A stretch of DNA of 5,272 bases from an uncultured Myxococcales bacterium (GTDB lineage: Bacteria; Myxococcota; UBA727; VGSZ01), in the NCBI GenBank assembly GCA_903952805.1, contig CAJBHN010001000.1, positions 1 through 5,272 of the forward strand. Direction: 5' to 3'. Position 1 is the first letter of the stretch. The number at the start of each line of letters is the position of its first letter. Positions 1 through 5,272 of this stretch are shown piece by piece. The notes under the pieces were generated by a model. The model ran no database searches, was not told the origin of the DNA, and was given only the letters and a program-made list of their open reading frames with translations. The position numbers and the translations under genes are program-made.

Positions 1-20
1 CAGCGCCAGCGCCAGCGCCA
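1..20. repeat. GC-rich hexanucleotide microrepeat encoding Gly-Ala, cut by the window edge
   Basis: CAGCGC is repeated three times plus two bases at the left edge. On the minus strand it reads GGCGCT and encodes alternating Gly-Ala in the GspI tail. The array may continue beyond the window, so its full length is unknown. Confidence 0.6.
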
Positions 21-616
21 CCGCCCAGGGCGCCGGTGAGGGCACCGGCCTGGCGTTGGATCATCTGCGCCACCCCGTTGACCGGGGTCTTGTCGATCAC
101 GTGGGTGGTGACGGTGATGTCGCGCCGTTCGCCCCCCTCGCCCCAATGGACAATGACGACGAGTTCTCGAATGGAGTCCCCCATCACCGAGGCCATTTGC
201 TGGAGTACCGGGGCCAACATTTGCATGCTCATATCTGAGGCGCCGTTGTTGGCGGCAGCGTTTCCCCCCGCGGAGCCTCCCAGCGCTGACGCTGCGCTGC
301 CCATATCGCCCACACCATCGCCGGTGGGCATCTCGGGCTTATACCCATGGCACTCCCAGTAGATCTTGGGATAGCCGTCGTCGTCGAAATTGCCGTCTTC
401 GTCGTAATCTCCGACGGAAAAGCCCTTTTTGAGCAGGTCGTGCTGGCAATCGTAGAGTTTCGAGCGCGCCAACATCGTCGCCACCGTCAGCTCGCGGCCC
501 TCGATGGCCAGCTGGGCTGAGCGGGCCTGCACCTGGAGCAGCGATACGAGACCCACGGTCAAGATGGCCATGGCCACCATGACCTCCAACAACGAGAATG
601 CGGCTTTGGTACGCAT
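1..616 (-). CDS. gspI: Type II secretion minor pseudopilin GspI, partial (3' end outside window)
   Basis: An open frame of at least 205 codons starts at the ATG overlapping the gspH stop (TGATG) and runs off the left edge. The N-terminus MRTKAA then FSLLEVMVAMAILTVGLVSLL is a prepilin signal and hydrophobic helix with Phe7 at +1 and Glu11 at +5, but -1 is Ala6 instead of Gly. The following helix (QLAIEGRELTVATMLARSKL, 35-54), the Y-W-E-C stretch (86-89) and the late strand pair (IRELVVIVHWG, 149-159; DITVTTHVID, 166-175) match GspI rather than GspJ. The protein is much longer than the usual roughly 120-130 residues. It has an Asp-rich DYDEDG loop (70-75), a Gly/Ala/Met-rich insert (about 97-146) and a C-terminal tail ending in Gly-Ala repeats. 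C57 and C89 could form a disulfide in the periplasm. In the T2SS, GspI nucleates the tip complex with GspJ and GspK, whose genes would be expected next. Confidence 0.86.
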   Translation of the reverse strand, partial: MRTKAAFSLLEVMVAMAILTVGLVSLLQVQARSAQLAIEGRELTVATMLARSKLYDCQHDLLKKGFSVGDYDEDGNFDDDGYPKIYWECHGYKPEMPTGDGVGDMGSAASALGGSAGGNAAANNGASDMSMQMLAPVLQQMASVMGDSIRELVVIVHWGEGGERRDITVTTHVIDKTPVNGVAQMIQRQAGALTGALGGGAGAGA

Positions 617-1284
617 CAGGTGTCGTCCTCGGGCGTGGGGACTCGCGGCTCATCATGTTCGATGAGCACTTCGCCAGTCAGGGGTTGCACAACGAGGGTC
701 AAGGTACGGCCGCCTTCGCCTTCGTCGTCGGTGAGGGTGATGAGGGCTTCTTCAGTATAGCCACCGGGGTAGAAGTAGAGGGCCATGACGCCGCCTTTGA
801 CTTTGTCATCGAGGTGCTCAAGCCAGATGGACGAGAAACGAACATCCGCTGGCAGCTTTTGAACCTGACCCCACTCGCCCTCGACGGGGCGAAATGTCGG
901 TCCTGTCAGCAAGGCCAACTTGGCCTGCTCTTGCACATCGCGGGTGTCGGCTTCGATGTCCTCGATGCGCTGGTCGAGTTTGTCGAGAGCGACTTTGCCG
1001 TCGCGGTCTGCCTCCTGCTTGGTGCTCTTGATCCGGGCAATGCCGTCGGTCTCTTCAATCCACCAGGCCTTTTGCTCCATATCAAGGACGATGCGGGTGC
1101 TGCGGCCCAGCAACGCTGTCCGCGCATACGTGTCGCGAATGGCGCCACCGAGCAGGTTGGCGGCACCCTTCAAGCGAGTCCCACCCACGGCGTTGAGCGA
1201 CGGTACGGCGACGGCCACCATGAGGCCCATCAGCACCAGGGCGATGCTGATTTCCAACAGGGTAAAGCCGTGCCGCCGTGACAT
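616..1284 (-). CDS. gspH: Type II secretion minor pseudopilin GspH (enlarged)
   Basis: This 222-residue minor pseudopilin belongs to the tip or shaft of the pseudopilus. A six-residue leader MSRRHG precedes FTLLE, giving Gly6 at -1, Phe7 at +1 and Glu11 at +5, a perfect prepilin peptidase site. The hydrophobic helix runs to about residue 28. Features of the GspH/FimT fold follow: a long N-terminal helix continuing to about residue 60 (LKGAANLLGGAIRDTYARTA), then beta-rich sequence (TRIVLDMEQKAWWI, 63-76) and a C-terminal strand pair (TLTLVVQPLTGEVLI, 194-208). Between them, residues about 80-125 are a charged helical insert with a heptad pattern (L100, L103, I107, I110, T114, V117, A121). GspH proteins are usually about 150-190 residues, so the insert explains the extra length. 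Position after gspG supports GspH over other pseudopilins. Its TGA shares one base with the gspI ATG. Confidence 0.9.
   Translation of the reverse strand: MSRRHGFTLLEISIALVLMGLMVAVAVPSLNAVGGTRLKGAANLLGGAIRDTYARTALLGRSTRIVLDMEQKAWWIEETDGIARIKSTKQEADRDGKVALDKLDQRIEDIEADTRDVQEQAKLALLTGPTFRPVEGEWGQVQKLPADVRFSSIWLEHLDDKVKGGVMALYFYPGGYTEEALITLTDDEGEGGRTLTLVVQPLTGEVLIEHDEPRVPTPEDDT
626..630 (-). promoter_or_regulatory. Ribosome binding site of gspI within the gspH 3' end
   Basis: GAGGA lies 9 bases before the gspI ATG, inside gspH. Together with the TGATG stop/start overlap it points to coupled translation. Confidence 0.5.
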
Positions 1285-1287
1285 CGT

Positions 1288-1731
1288 TCAATCCTGCCAG
1301 TTGCCAACGTCGTCTTCGTTGCCTTCGATACCGTCATTGCCCTTGCTGCGAATATCGAACTTGCTCGCGTTCTTTTGACCGGGGATCAAATAGATATACT
1401 CGTTTCCCCACGGGTCTTGGGGGAGCTGTTCCATGATGGGCTTGCCCTTCGGCGGGCTCGCCAACACCGACAGGCCCTGGGACGTCGTAGGGTAGCTCCC
1501 GTTTTGCAGCTTGTAGATATCGAGTGATTTGGCGATTTCGTAGGCTTGGTTGCGAGAGGCATCACGCTGGCCTTCGCCCAACTGGTTGATGACCGCGACG
1601 CCAATGGCGGCCGTGACCAGGCCGATCAGCGTGATGACCACCATGATTTCCAACAGGCTCATGCCCCGATGGCGCCGTCGTGCGACGGGAGCGAGCAGGT
1701 GGTCGAAGTCTTTGGCTGTCAGTTTCCGCAT
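1288..1731 (-). CDS. gspG: Type II secretion major pseudopilin GspG
   Basis: This 147-residue prepilin is the main subunit of the periplasmic pseudopilus. The leader is long (23 residues) and positively charged just before the cleavage site, RRRHRG then MSLLE. Gly23 is -1, Met24 is +1 and Glu28 is +5, so the GspO peptidase signal is intact, with Met rather than the commoner Phe at +1. The hydrophobic helix runs to about residue 48. The globular part carries family signatures: LQNGSYPTTSQGL (75-87), LPQDPWGNEYIY (103-114) and a C-terminal D-I-x-S-x-G-x-D-G-x-x-G segment (126-137) followed by acidic residues 139-141, matching the calcium-binding loop of GspG. It follows gspF after 101 bases containing a stem-loop and a strong ribosome binding site. 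Its stop lies only 3 bases before gspH. Confidence 0.97.
   Translation of the reverse strand: MRKLTAKDFDHLLAPVARRRHRGMSLLEIMVVITLIGLVTAAIGVAVINQLGEGQRDASRNQAYEIAKSLDIYKLQNGSYPTTSQGLSVLASPPKGKPIMEQLPQDPWGNEYIYLIPGQKNASKFDIRSKGNDGIEGNEDDVGNWQD
1292..1295 (-). promoter_or_regulatory. Ribosome binding site of gspH within the gspG 3' end
   Basis: AGGA lies 7 bases before the gspH ATG and overlaps the last codons of gspG. With only 3 bases between the two genes, translation is probably coupled. Confidence 0.5.
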
Positions 1732-1737
1732 TGTGTG

Positions 1738-1743
1738 CTCCTT
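1738..1743 (-). promoter_or_regulatory. Strong ribosome binding site of gspG
   Basis: AAGGAG lies 6 bases before the gspG ATG. It is the best Shine-Dalgarno match in the window, which fits the high output expected for the major pseudopilin. It also fixes the start that gives a 23-residue prepilin leader. Confidence 0.75.
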
Positions 1744-1786
1744 GGGGTCAACGGCTCAGGAAAGGAAAACATTCACAAACCACATC

Positions 1787-1837
1787 AATGAGTCTGGCTT
1801 GTCACTCTGGCAAGATCGGGCGGCGGTCAGACTCATT
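1787..1837 (-). promoter_or_regulatory. Inverted repeat (long stem-loop) across the gspF stop codon, upstream of gspG
   Basis: AATGAGTCTG at 1787-1796 is the exact reverse complement of CAGACTCATT at 1828-1837, giving a 10-base perfect stem with a 31-base loop. The right arm includes the gspF TGA. Inside the loop, CTTG and CAAG (1798-1801 and 1811-1814) can form a second hairpin, extended by two further pairs (1803/1809 and 1804/1808) past a mismatch on the transcript strand. No solid U-run follows the stem on the minus strand; the nearest is a T-rich stretch about 12-25 bases on. A classic intrinsic terminator is therefore unlikely. An mRNA processing or stabilising element ahead of the abundantly made major pseudopilin is plausible but unproven. 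Confidence 0.5.
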
Positions 1838-3113
1838 TGACAAGGGTGTTCATCTGCAAAATGGGCGTCAGAATCGAAAATACAATAAAGCCGACGGCGC
1901 CGCCCATCAGCAGGATCAACAGCGGCGACAGCAGGCTCATCAGGCTCTTGAGCCGCACGTCAGTGCGTTGTTCGTAGGCGATGGCAACGCGCACCAGCAT
2001 TTGCTCCAGCTGACCGGAACGTTCGCCGATGGCAATCATATGGGTGACCATGGGCGGGAATTCCCCAGATCGTTTCAGCGGTGCGGCGATGTCTTCGCCT
2101 TCGCGGATGGCGTCCCTGGCGACTTCGATGGCTTTTTTGATCCGCACGTTATCAACAACGTTCTTGACGATGTCGAGGGCCACCAGCAAGGACACGCCCG
2201 ATGACAGCAGCGTACCCAGCGTTCGTGAAAAGCGGCTGACGGCGATCATGCGGAGAACCGAACCGAAGATCGGAATCTGCAGCACCATCGAGTCAAACTG
2301 GGCGCGACCCTTGTCGGATTTCTTCCAGCGACGGAACAGGAATACACCGCCGACGACGACGACGATCATGAGCCACCAATAGTCCTTCACTGCTCCCGAC
2401 GCGAACATCAGGATGCGCGTTTGGATGGGCAGCTGGACCTTGGCGTGTTCGAAAATGCGCGTAATGCGAGGGACCACGACGGTGAACAGGATGCCAATAT
2501 TGATCATCCCGACGAAGACCATGATCATCGGGTACATCAGCGCGCCCGTGATCTCGCCCTGAATCTTGGCCTGACCTTCCTTGAAGTCGGCAAGGCGTTC
2601 CAGCACGACGTCGAGGGTGCCTGAACTTTCGCCCGCGCGGACCATATTGACGTAGATGTGGTCGAAAGCCCGATGGCGCGCCATCGCGTCACCCAGGGAA
2701 ATACCCTCGTTCACCTCGGTCTTGACCTGGGACAGGATGCGCTTGAGACCTTTTTCCTCGGTTTGGTCGATGAGTGCGGCCAGCGAATCCACCATTGGCA
2801 CGCCGGCCTGCAGCAGCGTCGCCAACTGGCGGGTGGCCAGGGCCAGATCCTCCGTCGACACCCTGCTCAGGAACGACAGGTCGATCTGGCGGTTGAGGAG
2901 CCCACGCTTCTCATCATCCTTGCTTGCGCCTTTTTTGCCGGAACTCCTGCCACTGCCGCCCTTGTCGCCGCCCTTGCCTGATTGGTTGACCTCGGTGGCG
3001 AGCACACCCTCCTTTTTCAGGGATGCCCGGAGGGCCTTGATGGAATCGGCGTCACGCAGACCCTTGACGGATTTGCCTGCGGCGTCGAAGCCCTTGTACT
3101 CAAATACCGGCAT
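1833..3113 (-). CDS. gspF: Type II secretion inner-membrane platform protein GspF
   Basis: This 426-residue polytopic protein transmits GspE motion to the pseudopilus. The N-terminus (MPVFEYKGFDAAGK, with a following helix to about 40) is typical of GspF/PilC. A Gly/Ser/Lys-rich linker occupies 45-70. Two T2SSF domains then repeat the same pattern: LLQAGVPMVDSL (100-111) and LLSSGVSLLVAL (302-313), and RAGESSGTL (159-167) and IAIGERSGQL (360-369). Hydrophobic segments at about 191-214, 246-262 and 392-417 give the usual three membrane spans. Length is close to the family norm of about 400. The ATG follows AGAGGG with 7 bases between them. The 62-base gap after gspE also holds a small perfect hairpin (3126-3139, five-base stem, four-base loop) directly abutting that ribosome binding site. 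The gene ends in TGA inside an inverted repeat (1787-1837). Confidence 0.96.
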   Translation of the reverse strand: MPVFEYKGFDAAGKSVKGLRDADSIKALRASLKKEGVLATEVNQSGKGGDKGGSGRSSGKKGASKDDEKRGLLNRQIDLSFLSRVSTEDLALATRQLATLLQAGVPMVDSLAALIDQTEEKGLKRILSQVKTEVNEGISLGDAMARHRAFDHIYVNMVRAGESSGTLDVVLERLADFKEGQAKIQGEITGALMYPMIMVFVGMINIGILFTVVVPRITRIFEHAKVQLPIQTRILMFASGAVKDYWWLMIVVVVGGVFLFRRWKKSDKGRAQFDSMVLQIPIFGSVLRMIAVSRFSRTLGTLLSSGVSLLVALDIVKNVVDNVRIKKAIEVARDAIREGEDIAAPLKRSGEFPPMVTHMIAIGERSGQLEQMLVRVAIAYEQRTDVRLKSLMSLLSPLLILLMGGAVGFIVFSILTPILQMNTLVK

Positions 3114-3120
3114 GCCTCAG

Positions 3121-3126
3121 CCCTCT
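3121..3126 (-). promoter_or_regulatory. Ribosome binding site of gspF
   Basis: AGAGGG lies 7 bases before the gspF ATG and supports that start. It directly follows a short GC-rich hairpin (stems 3126-3130 and 3135-3139), which shares one base with it and could affect ribosome access. Confidence 0.6.
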
Positions 3127-3175
3127 CGCCGCTGGGCGACGCCACCGACAACGCTCTGAAGAGATACGGCGCTCG

Positions 3176-4990
3176 TCATCCGAACGCCTCCAACGACATC
3201 GAGTCTTCTTGCGTCACGCGCGAGATTTCTTCGCAGGTCGTGATGCCGGCCAACACCTTCTCGGCGCCATCCTCAAGGAGCGTGATCATGCCCTTTTCAC
3301 GGGCCTTGGCTTTCAAGGTGCCGCTGTCGACGTTCATCAAGATCAACTTACGGACTTCGTCGTCAATGAGCATGAGCTCGTAGATGCCGGTCCGGCCCCG
3401 GTAGCCACTCTGTTGGCAATGCAAACAGCCTCGGCCGCGCTTGAGGACTTTCACCTTGCCGGCGTCGAGGCCAATGCCGCGCAGCTCTTCGACCGTGGGG
3501 ACGTAATCCTCGGGACACTTCGGGCAAATGGTACGGACCAGTCGTTGGGCCAGAACGCCAATAAGCGACGAGGCAACCAGGAATGGTTCCACGCCCATGT
3601 CGACGAGACGTGTGACGGCACCCGGGGCGTCGTTGGTGTGGACCGTCGACAGCACCAGGTGACCCGTGAGGGAGGCCTGTACTGCGATCTCGGCGGTTTC
3701 TTTGTCGCGGATTTCGCCAACCATGATGACGTCAGGATCTTGCCGCAAGAACGAGCGCAGGCCACCGGCAAAGGTCAGACCGATTTTTGCATTGACCTGC
3801 ACCTGACCGATGCCCTTGAGTTGGTATTCGACCGGGTCTTCAATGGTCAGGATGTTCAGGTCGGGCGAATTGATCTTGGAAAGACAGCCGTACAACGTTG
3901 ACGTCTTGCCCGAGCCTGTGGGGCCCGACACCAAGATGATGCCGTGACTCTTGGTGATGAGCTGGCTGATGACCGCGTAATTGCGAGGGGAAAAGCCGAT
4001 GGTGTCAAGGTCGCGCAGGACGCTGCTGCGGTCCAACAAACGCATCACGATTCGTTCGCCATACGTCGTCGGCACTGATGACACACGGACGTCGATATCT
4101 TTGCCGGCAATCTTCAAGCGGATACGGCCGTCCTGCGGCAGCCGCTTCTCGGCAATATTCAACCCGGCCATGATCTTGACGCGCGACAGGATCGTGTTTT
4201 GAAAGCGTTTGGGTGGCTTGACGATCTCCTTGAGGACGCCGTCGACGCGGAAGCGCACGAGCATCGAGGTTTCGAACGGCTCGATATGGATATCAGAGGA
4301 GCGCTCCTTGACGGCCTGGGAGAAGAGACTGTTGACGAGGCGAATGATGGGGGCTTCGTCGTCGTCGGCAGCATCGAGGAGATCGGGGACTTCCTGTTCG
4401 GCAATCTCGCTGGCGGTGGCGCCTTCGTCGAGTTCGGCAACGGCAGCGTCGGCTTGCCCGCGAACGCGGTCATAGGCATTGTTGATGGCCGCGACGACCA
4501 CCTGCTTGGGTGTGATGGCCAGTTCGAGCTCGGCCTTCAGCAGCAGCCGCAGCTCATCCAACGCCGGTGTGTCGAGGGGGTCCGCGGTGGCGACGATGAC
4601 CACGCCGTCGTCGCCGCGACCAAGCGGCAGCAGCGTTTGCTGGCGGGCAAATCCGATTGGTACCGCACGTAACAAGTCATCTGGCACTGTTTCAGGGTTC
4701 AGTTCGAGCAAAAATGGCAGATCCAATTGGAGCGCGAGGGCGCTGAGAATCTCAGCCTCGCCGAGCCATTTCTTCTCGATGAGAATCTCGCCGAGGCGTC
4801 GCCCCCGACCCTTTTCTTGCGACTGCGCGTCAAGGGCCTCGCCCAGCTGCGCGGTCGTCAGGGCGTGAAGTTCCACGCAGATTTCACCGAGCGGCATGCC
4901 CACATGGGGTTTGCGCGCTGGGGGGCGTCCGCTGCGGAACGACAACAAGGATGGAGGCCGCAGCGTGTTGTCGAGGTTCTGGTCACTCAT
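3176..4990 (-). CDS. gspE: Type II secretion traffic ATPase GspE
   Basis: This 604-residue cytoplasmic hexameric ATPase powers pseudopilus assembly through GspF and is recruited to the membrane by GspL. An MshEN-type N-terminal domain covers about residues 30-170, with two 24-residue motifs at 33-56 and 65-88. An acidic linker follows (about 180-213). The N2 domain holds SSDIHIEPFE (231-240) and RVDG (248-251). The ATPase core has Walker A GPTGSGKT (356-363), the Asp box around TIEDPVEY (382-389), Walker B IMVGE with catalytic Glu426, and the His box with HTND (451-454). Four cysteines, CPKC (489-492) and CLHC (522-525), are 29 residues apart and form the GspE/PilB zinc site. Length is slightly above the usual 500-570 because of the N-terminal module. 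PilB is similar in domains, but the gspD and gspF-I neighbours argue for GspE. The ATG is preceded by a weak GAGAAG. Confidence 0.97.
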   Translation of the reverse strand: MSDQNLDNTLRPPSLLSFRSGRPPARKPHVGMPLGEICVELHALTTAQLGEALDAQSQEKGRGRRLGEILIEKKWLGEAEILSALALQLDLPFLLELNPETVPDDLLRAVPIGFARQQTLLPLGRGDDGVVIVATADPLDTPALDELRLLLKAELELAITPKQVVVAAINNAYDRVRGQADAAVAELDEGATASEIAEQEVPDLLDAADDDEAPIIRLVNSLFSQAVKERSSDIHIEPFETSMLVRFRVDGVLKEIVKPPKRFQNTILSRVKIMAGLNIAEKRLPQDGRIRLKIAGKDIDVRVSSVPTTYGERIVMRLLDRSSVLRDLDTIGFSPRNYAVISQLITKSHGIILVSGPTGSGKTSTLYGCLSKINSPDLNILTIEDPVEYQLKGIGQVQVNAKIGLTFAGGLRSFLRQDPDVIMVGEIRDKETAEIAVQASLTGHLVLSTVHTNDAPGAVTRLVDMGVEPFLVASSLIGVLAQRLVRTICPKCPEDYVPTVEELRGIGLDAGKVKVLKRGRGCLHCQQSGYRGRTGIYELMLIDDEVRKLILMNVDSGTLKAKAREKGMITLLEDGAEKVLAGITTCEEISRVTQEDSMSLEAFG

Positions 4991-4996
4991 GGTGGT

Positions 4997-5002
4997 CTTC
5001 TC
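4997..5002 (-). promoter_or_regulatory. Weak ribosome binding site of gspE
   Basis: GAGAAG lies 6 bases before the gspE ATG, inside the 15-base gap after the gspD stop. It is a poor Shine-Dalgarno match, so translation of gspE may be partly coupled to termination of gspD. The coupling is inference. Confidence 0.4.
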
Positions 5003-5005
5003 GAA

Positions 5006-5272
5006 TCACTGGGGCGGGAGCTGGGCGTCGGAGGCGGGCGCGGGGATTTCCTGGGGGGCGGGCGGAATGTCGCCGCCAAGGTCGACACCATCGCCAGCAT
5101 CGCTGCCGCCTTCGTCGCCACCCATTTTGCGCTTGCCAAAGTCATCGCTGCCGGGGCCGATTTGCAGCTCACCCTCAAGACCGGGTCCGCCGTTTTCGAT
5201 GCGCTTCATCTCGTTATCCATCGCTTGCACGAGCTTGGCGAGGGGACCGGACTTGCGGTCGTAATCAATGTA
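5006..5272 (-). CDS. gspD: Type II secretion secretin GspD, C-terminal fragment (5' end outside window)
   Basis: This is the last 88 codons of a gene entering from the right edge, ending in TGA. GspD forms the outer-membrane channel of the T2SS. The visible part lies past the secretin beta-barrel. It starts with YIDYDRKSGPLAKL, continues as a charged helix-like stretch (about residues 10-27 of the fragment, ending KRIENGG), and finishes as a low-complexity tail rich in Gly and Asp, then Pro and Ala (about residues 30-88). No catalytic or membrane motif can be checked here. The assignment rests mainly on position: it sits 15 bases upstream of gspE in a canonical gspD-E-F-G-H-I order, and it resembles the soluble C-terminal ends of some deltaproteobacterial GspD proteins as I recall them. 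Another protein placed before gspE, such as GspC, is the main alternative. A GTG at 5228-5230 lies in frame but is internal, because the frame stays open to the edge. Confidence 0.68.
   Translation of the reverse strand, partial: YIDYDRKSGPLAKLVQAMDNEMKRIENGGPGLEGELQIGPGSDDFGKRKMGGDEGGSDAGDGVDLGGDIPPAPQEIPAPASDAQLPPQ

Noticed and set aside
339..656. A 105-codon minus-strand frame overlapping the gspH end and the gspI start
   Set aside because: It is out of frame with gspI, and its Arg/Gly/Pro-rich translation is typical of a shifted frame. The overlapping gspI frame encodes a prepilin helix.
598..1281. A 227-codon open frame on the plus strand opposite gspH
   Set aside because: It is the antisense shadow of gspH, has no recognisable domain and arises from GC-rich codon bias. 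The minus-strand frame has a perfect prepilin signal and operon context.
1787..1837. Intrinsic transcription terminator between gspF and gspG
   Set aside because: The stem is not GC-rich and is not directly followed by a U-run on the transcript strand. Termination here would separate gspG-I from their operon, so it is kept only as a structured element.
1680..2204. A 174-codon plus-strand frame crossing the gspF-gspG gap
   Set aside because: It is antisense to both genes, rich in His and Gln as expected for a complement-strand artefact, and has no supporting motif.
3114..3175. Possible small gene or promoter in the gspE-gspF gap
   Set aside because: It is only 62 bases long, with no convincing -35/-10 pair. 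It holds only a short hairpin and the gspF ribosome binding site.
3209..3901. A 230-codon open frame on the plus strand opposite gspE
   Set aside because: It lies wholly antisense to the conserved ATPase core, including Walker B and the zinc site, and its translation has no recognisable family.
3176..4990. Type IV pilus ATPase PilB instead of GspE
   Set aside because: The MshEN domain and zinc site occur in both families, but the neighbours are gspF, gspG, gspH and gspI in T2SS order, with a GspG-type calcium loop in the major pseudopilin.

Overview
The window holds one stretch of a type II secretion system (T2SS, general secretory pathway) operon. All genes lie on the minus strand and read from high to low coordinates: end of gspD, gspE, gspF, gspG, gspH, then most of gspI, which runs off the left edge. 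This is the canonical gsp order. Coding density is very high. The gaps are about 15, 62, 101 and 3 bases, followed by a one-base TGATG stop/start overlap. The operon promoter is not in the window and no mobile element, RNA gene or CRISPR array was seen.

The machinery implies a Gram-negative, double-membraned bacterium. The GC-rich sequence, the gsp arrangement, the GspD tail and the unusually elaborated minor pseudopilins suggest a deltaproteobacterial lineage in the broad sense (Myxococcota or relatives). That placement is inference from style, not from a marker gene.

Layout: 5006-5272 is the C-terminus of the outer-membrane secretin GspD. 3176-4990 is the cytoplasmic ATPase GspE, with an MshEN-type N-terminus, complete Walker motifs and a tetracysteine zinc site. 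1833-3113 is the inner-membrane platform protein GspF. 1288-1731 is the major pseudopilin GspG. 616-1284 and 1-616 are the minor pseudopilins GspH and GspI. GspE hydrolyses ATP at the cytoplasmic face and works through GspF to polymerise GspG under a GspH/GspI-containing tip, which is thought to drive folded periplasmic substrates through the GspD channel.

I do not see a previously undescribed system here. The points worth a second look are departures from a textbook T2SS: alanine instead of glycine at the GspI prepilin cleavage site; a DxDxDG calcium-loop-like segment, a large insert and a Gly-Ala tail in GspI; a predicted coiled-coil insert in GspH; degenerate c-di-GMP-binding motifs in GspE; and a 10-base perfect inverted repeat spanning the gspF stop codon just before the major pseudopilin gene.
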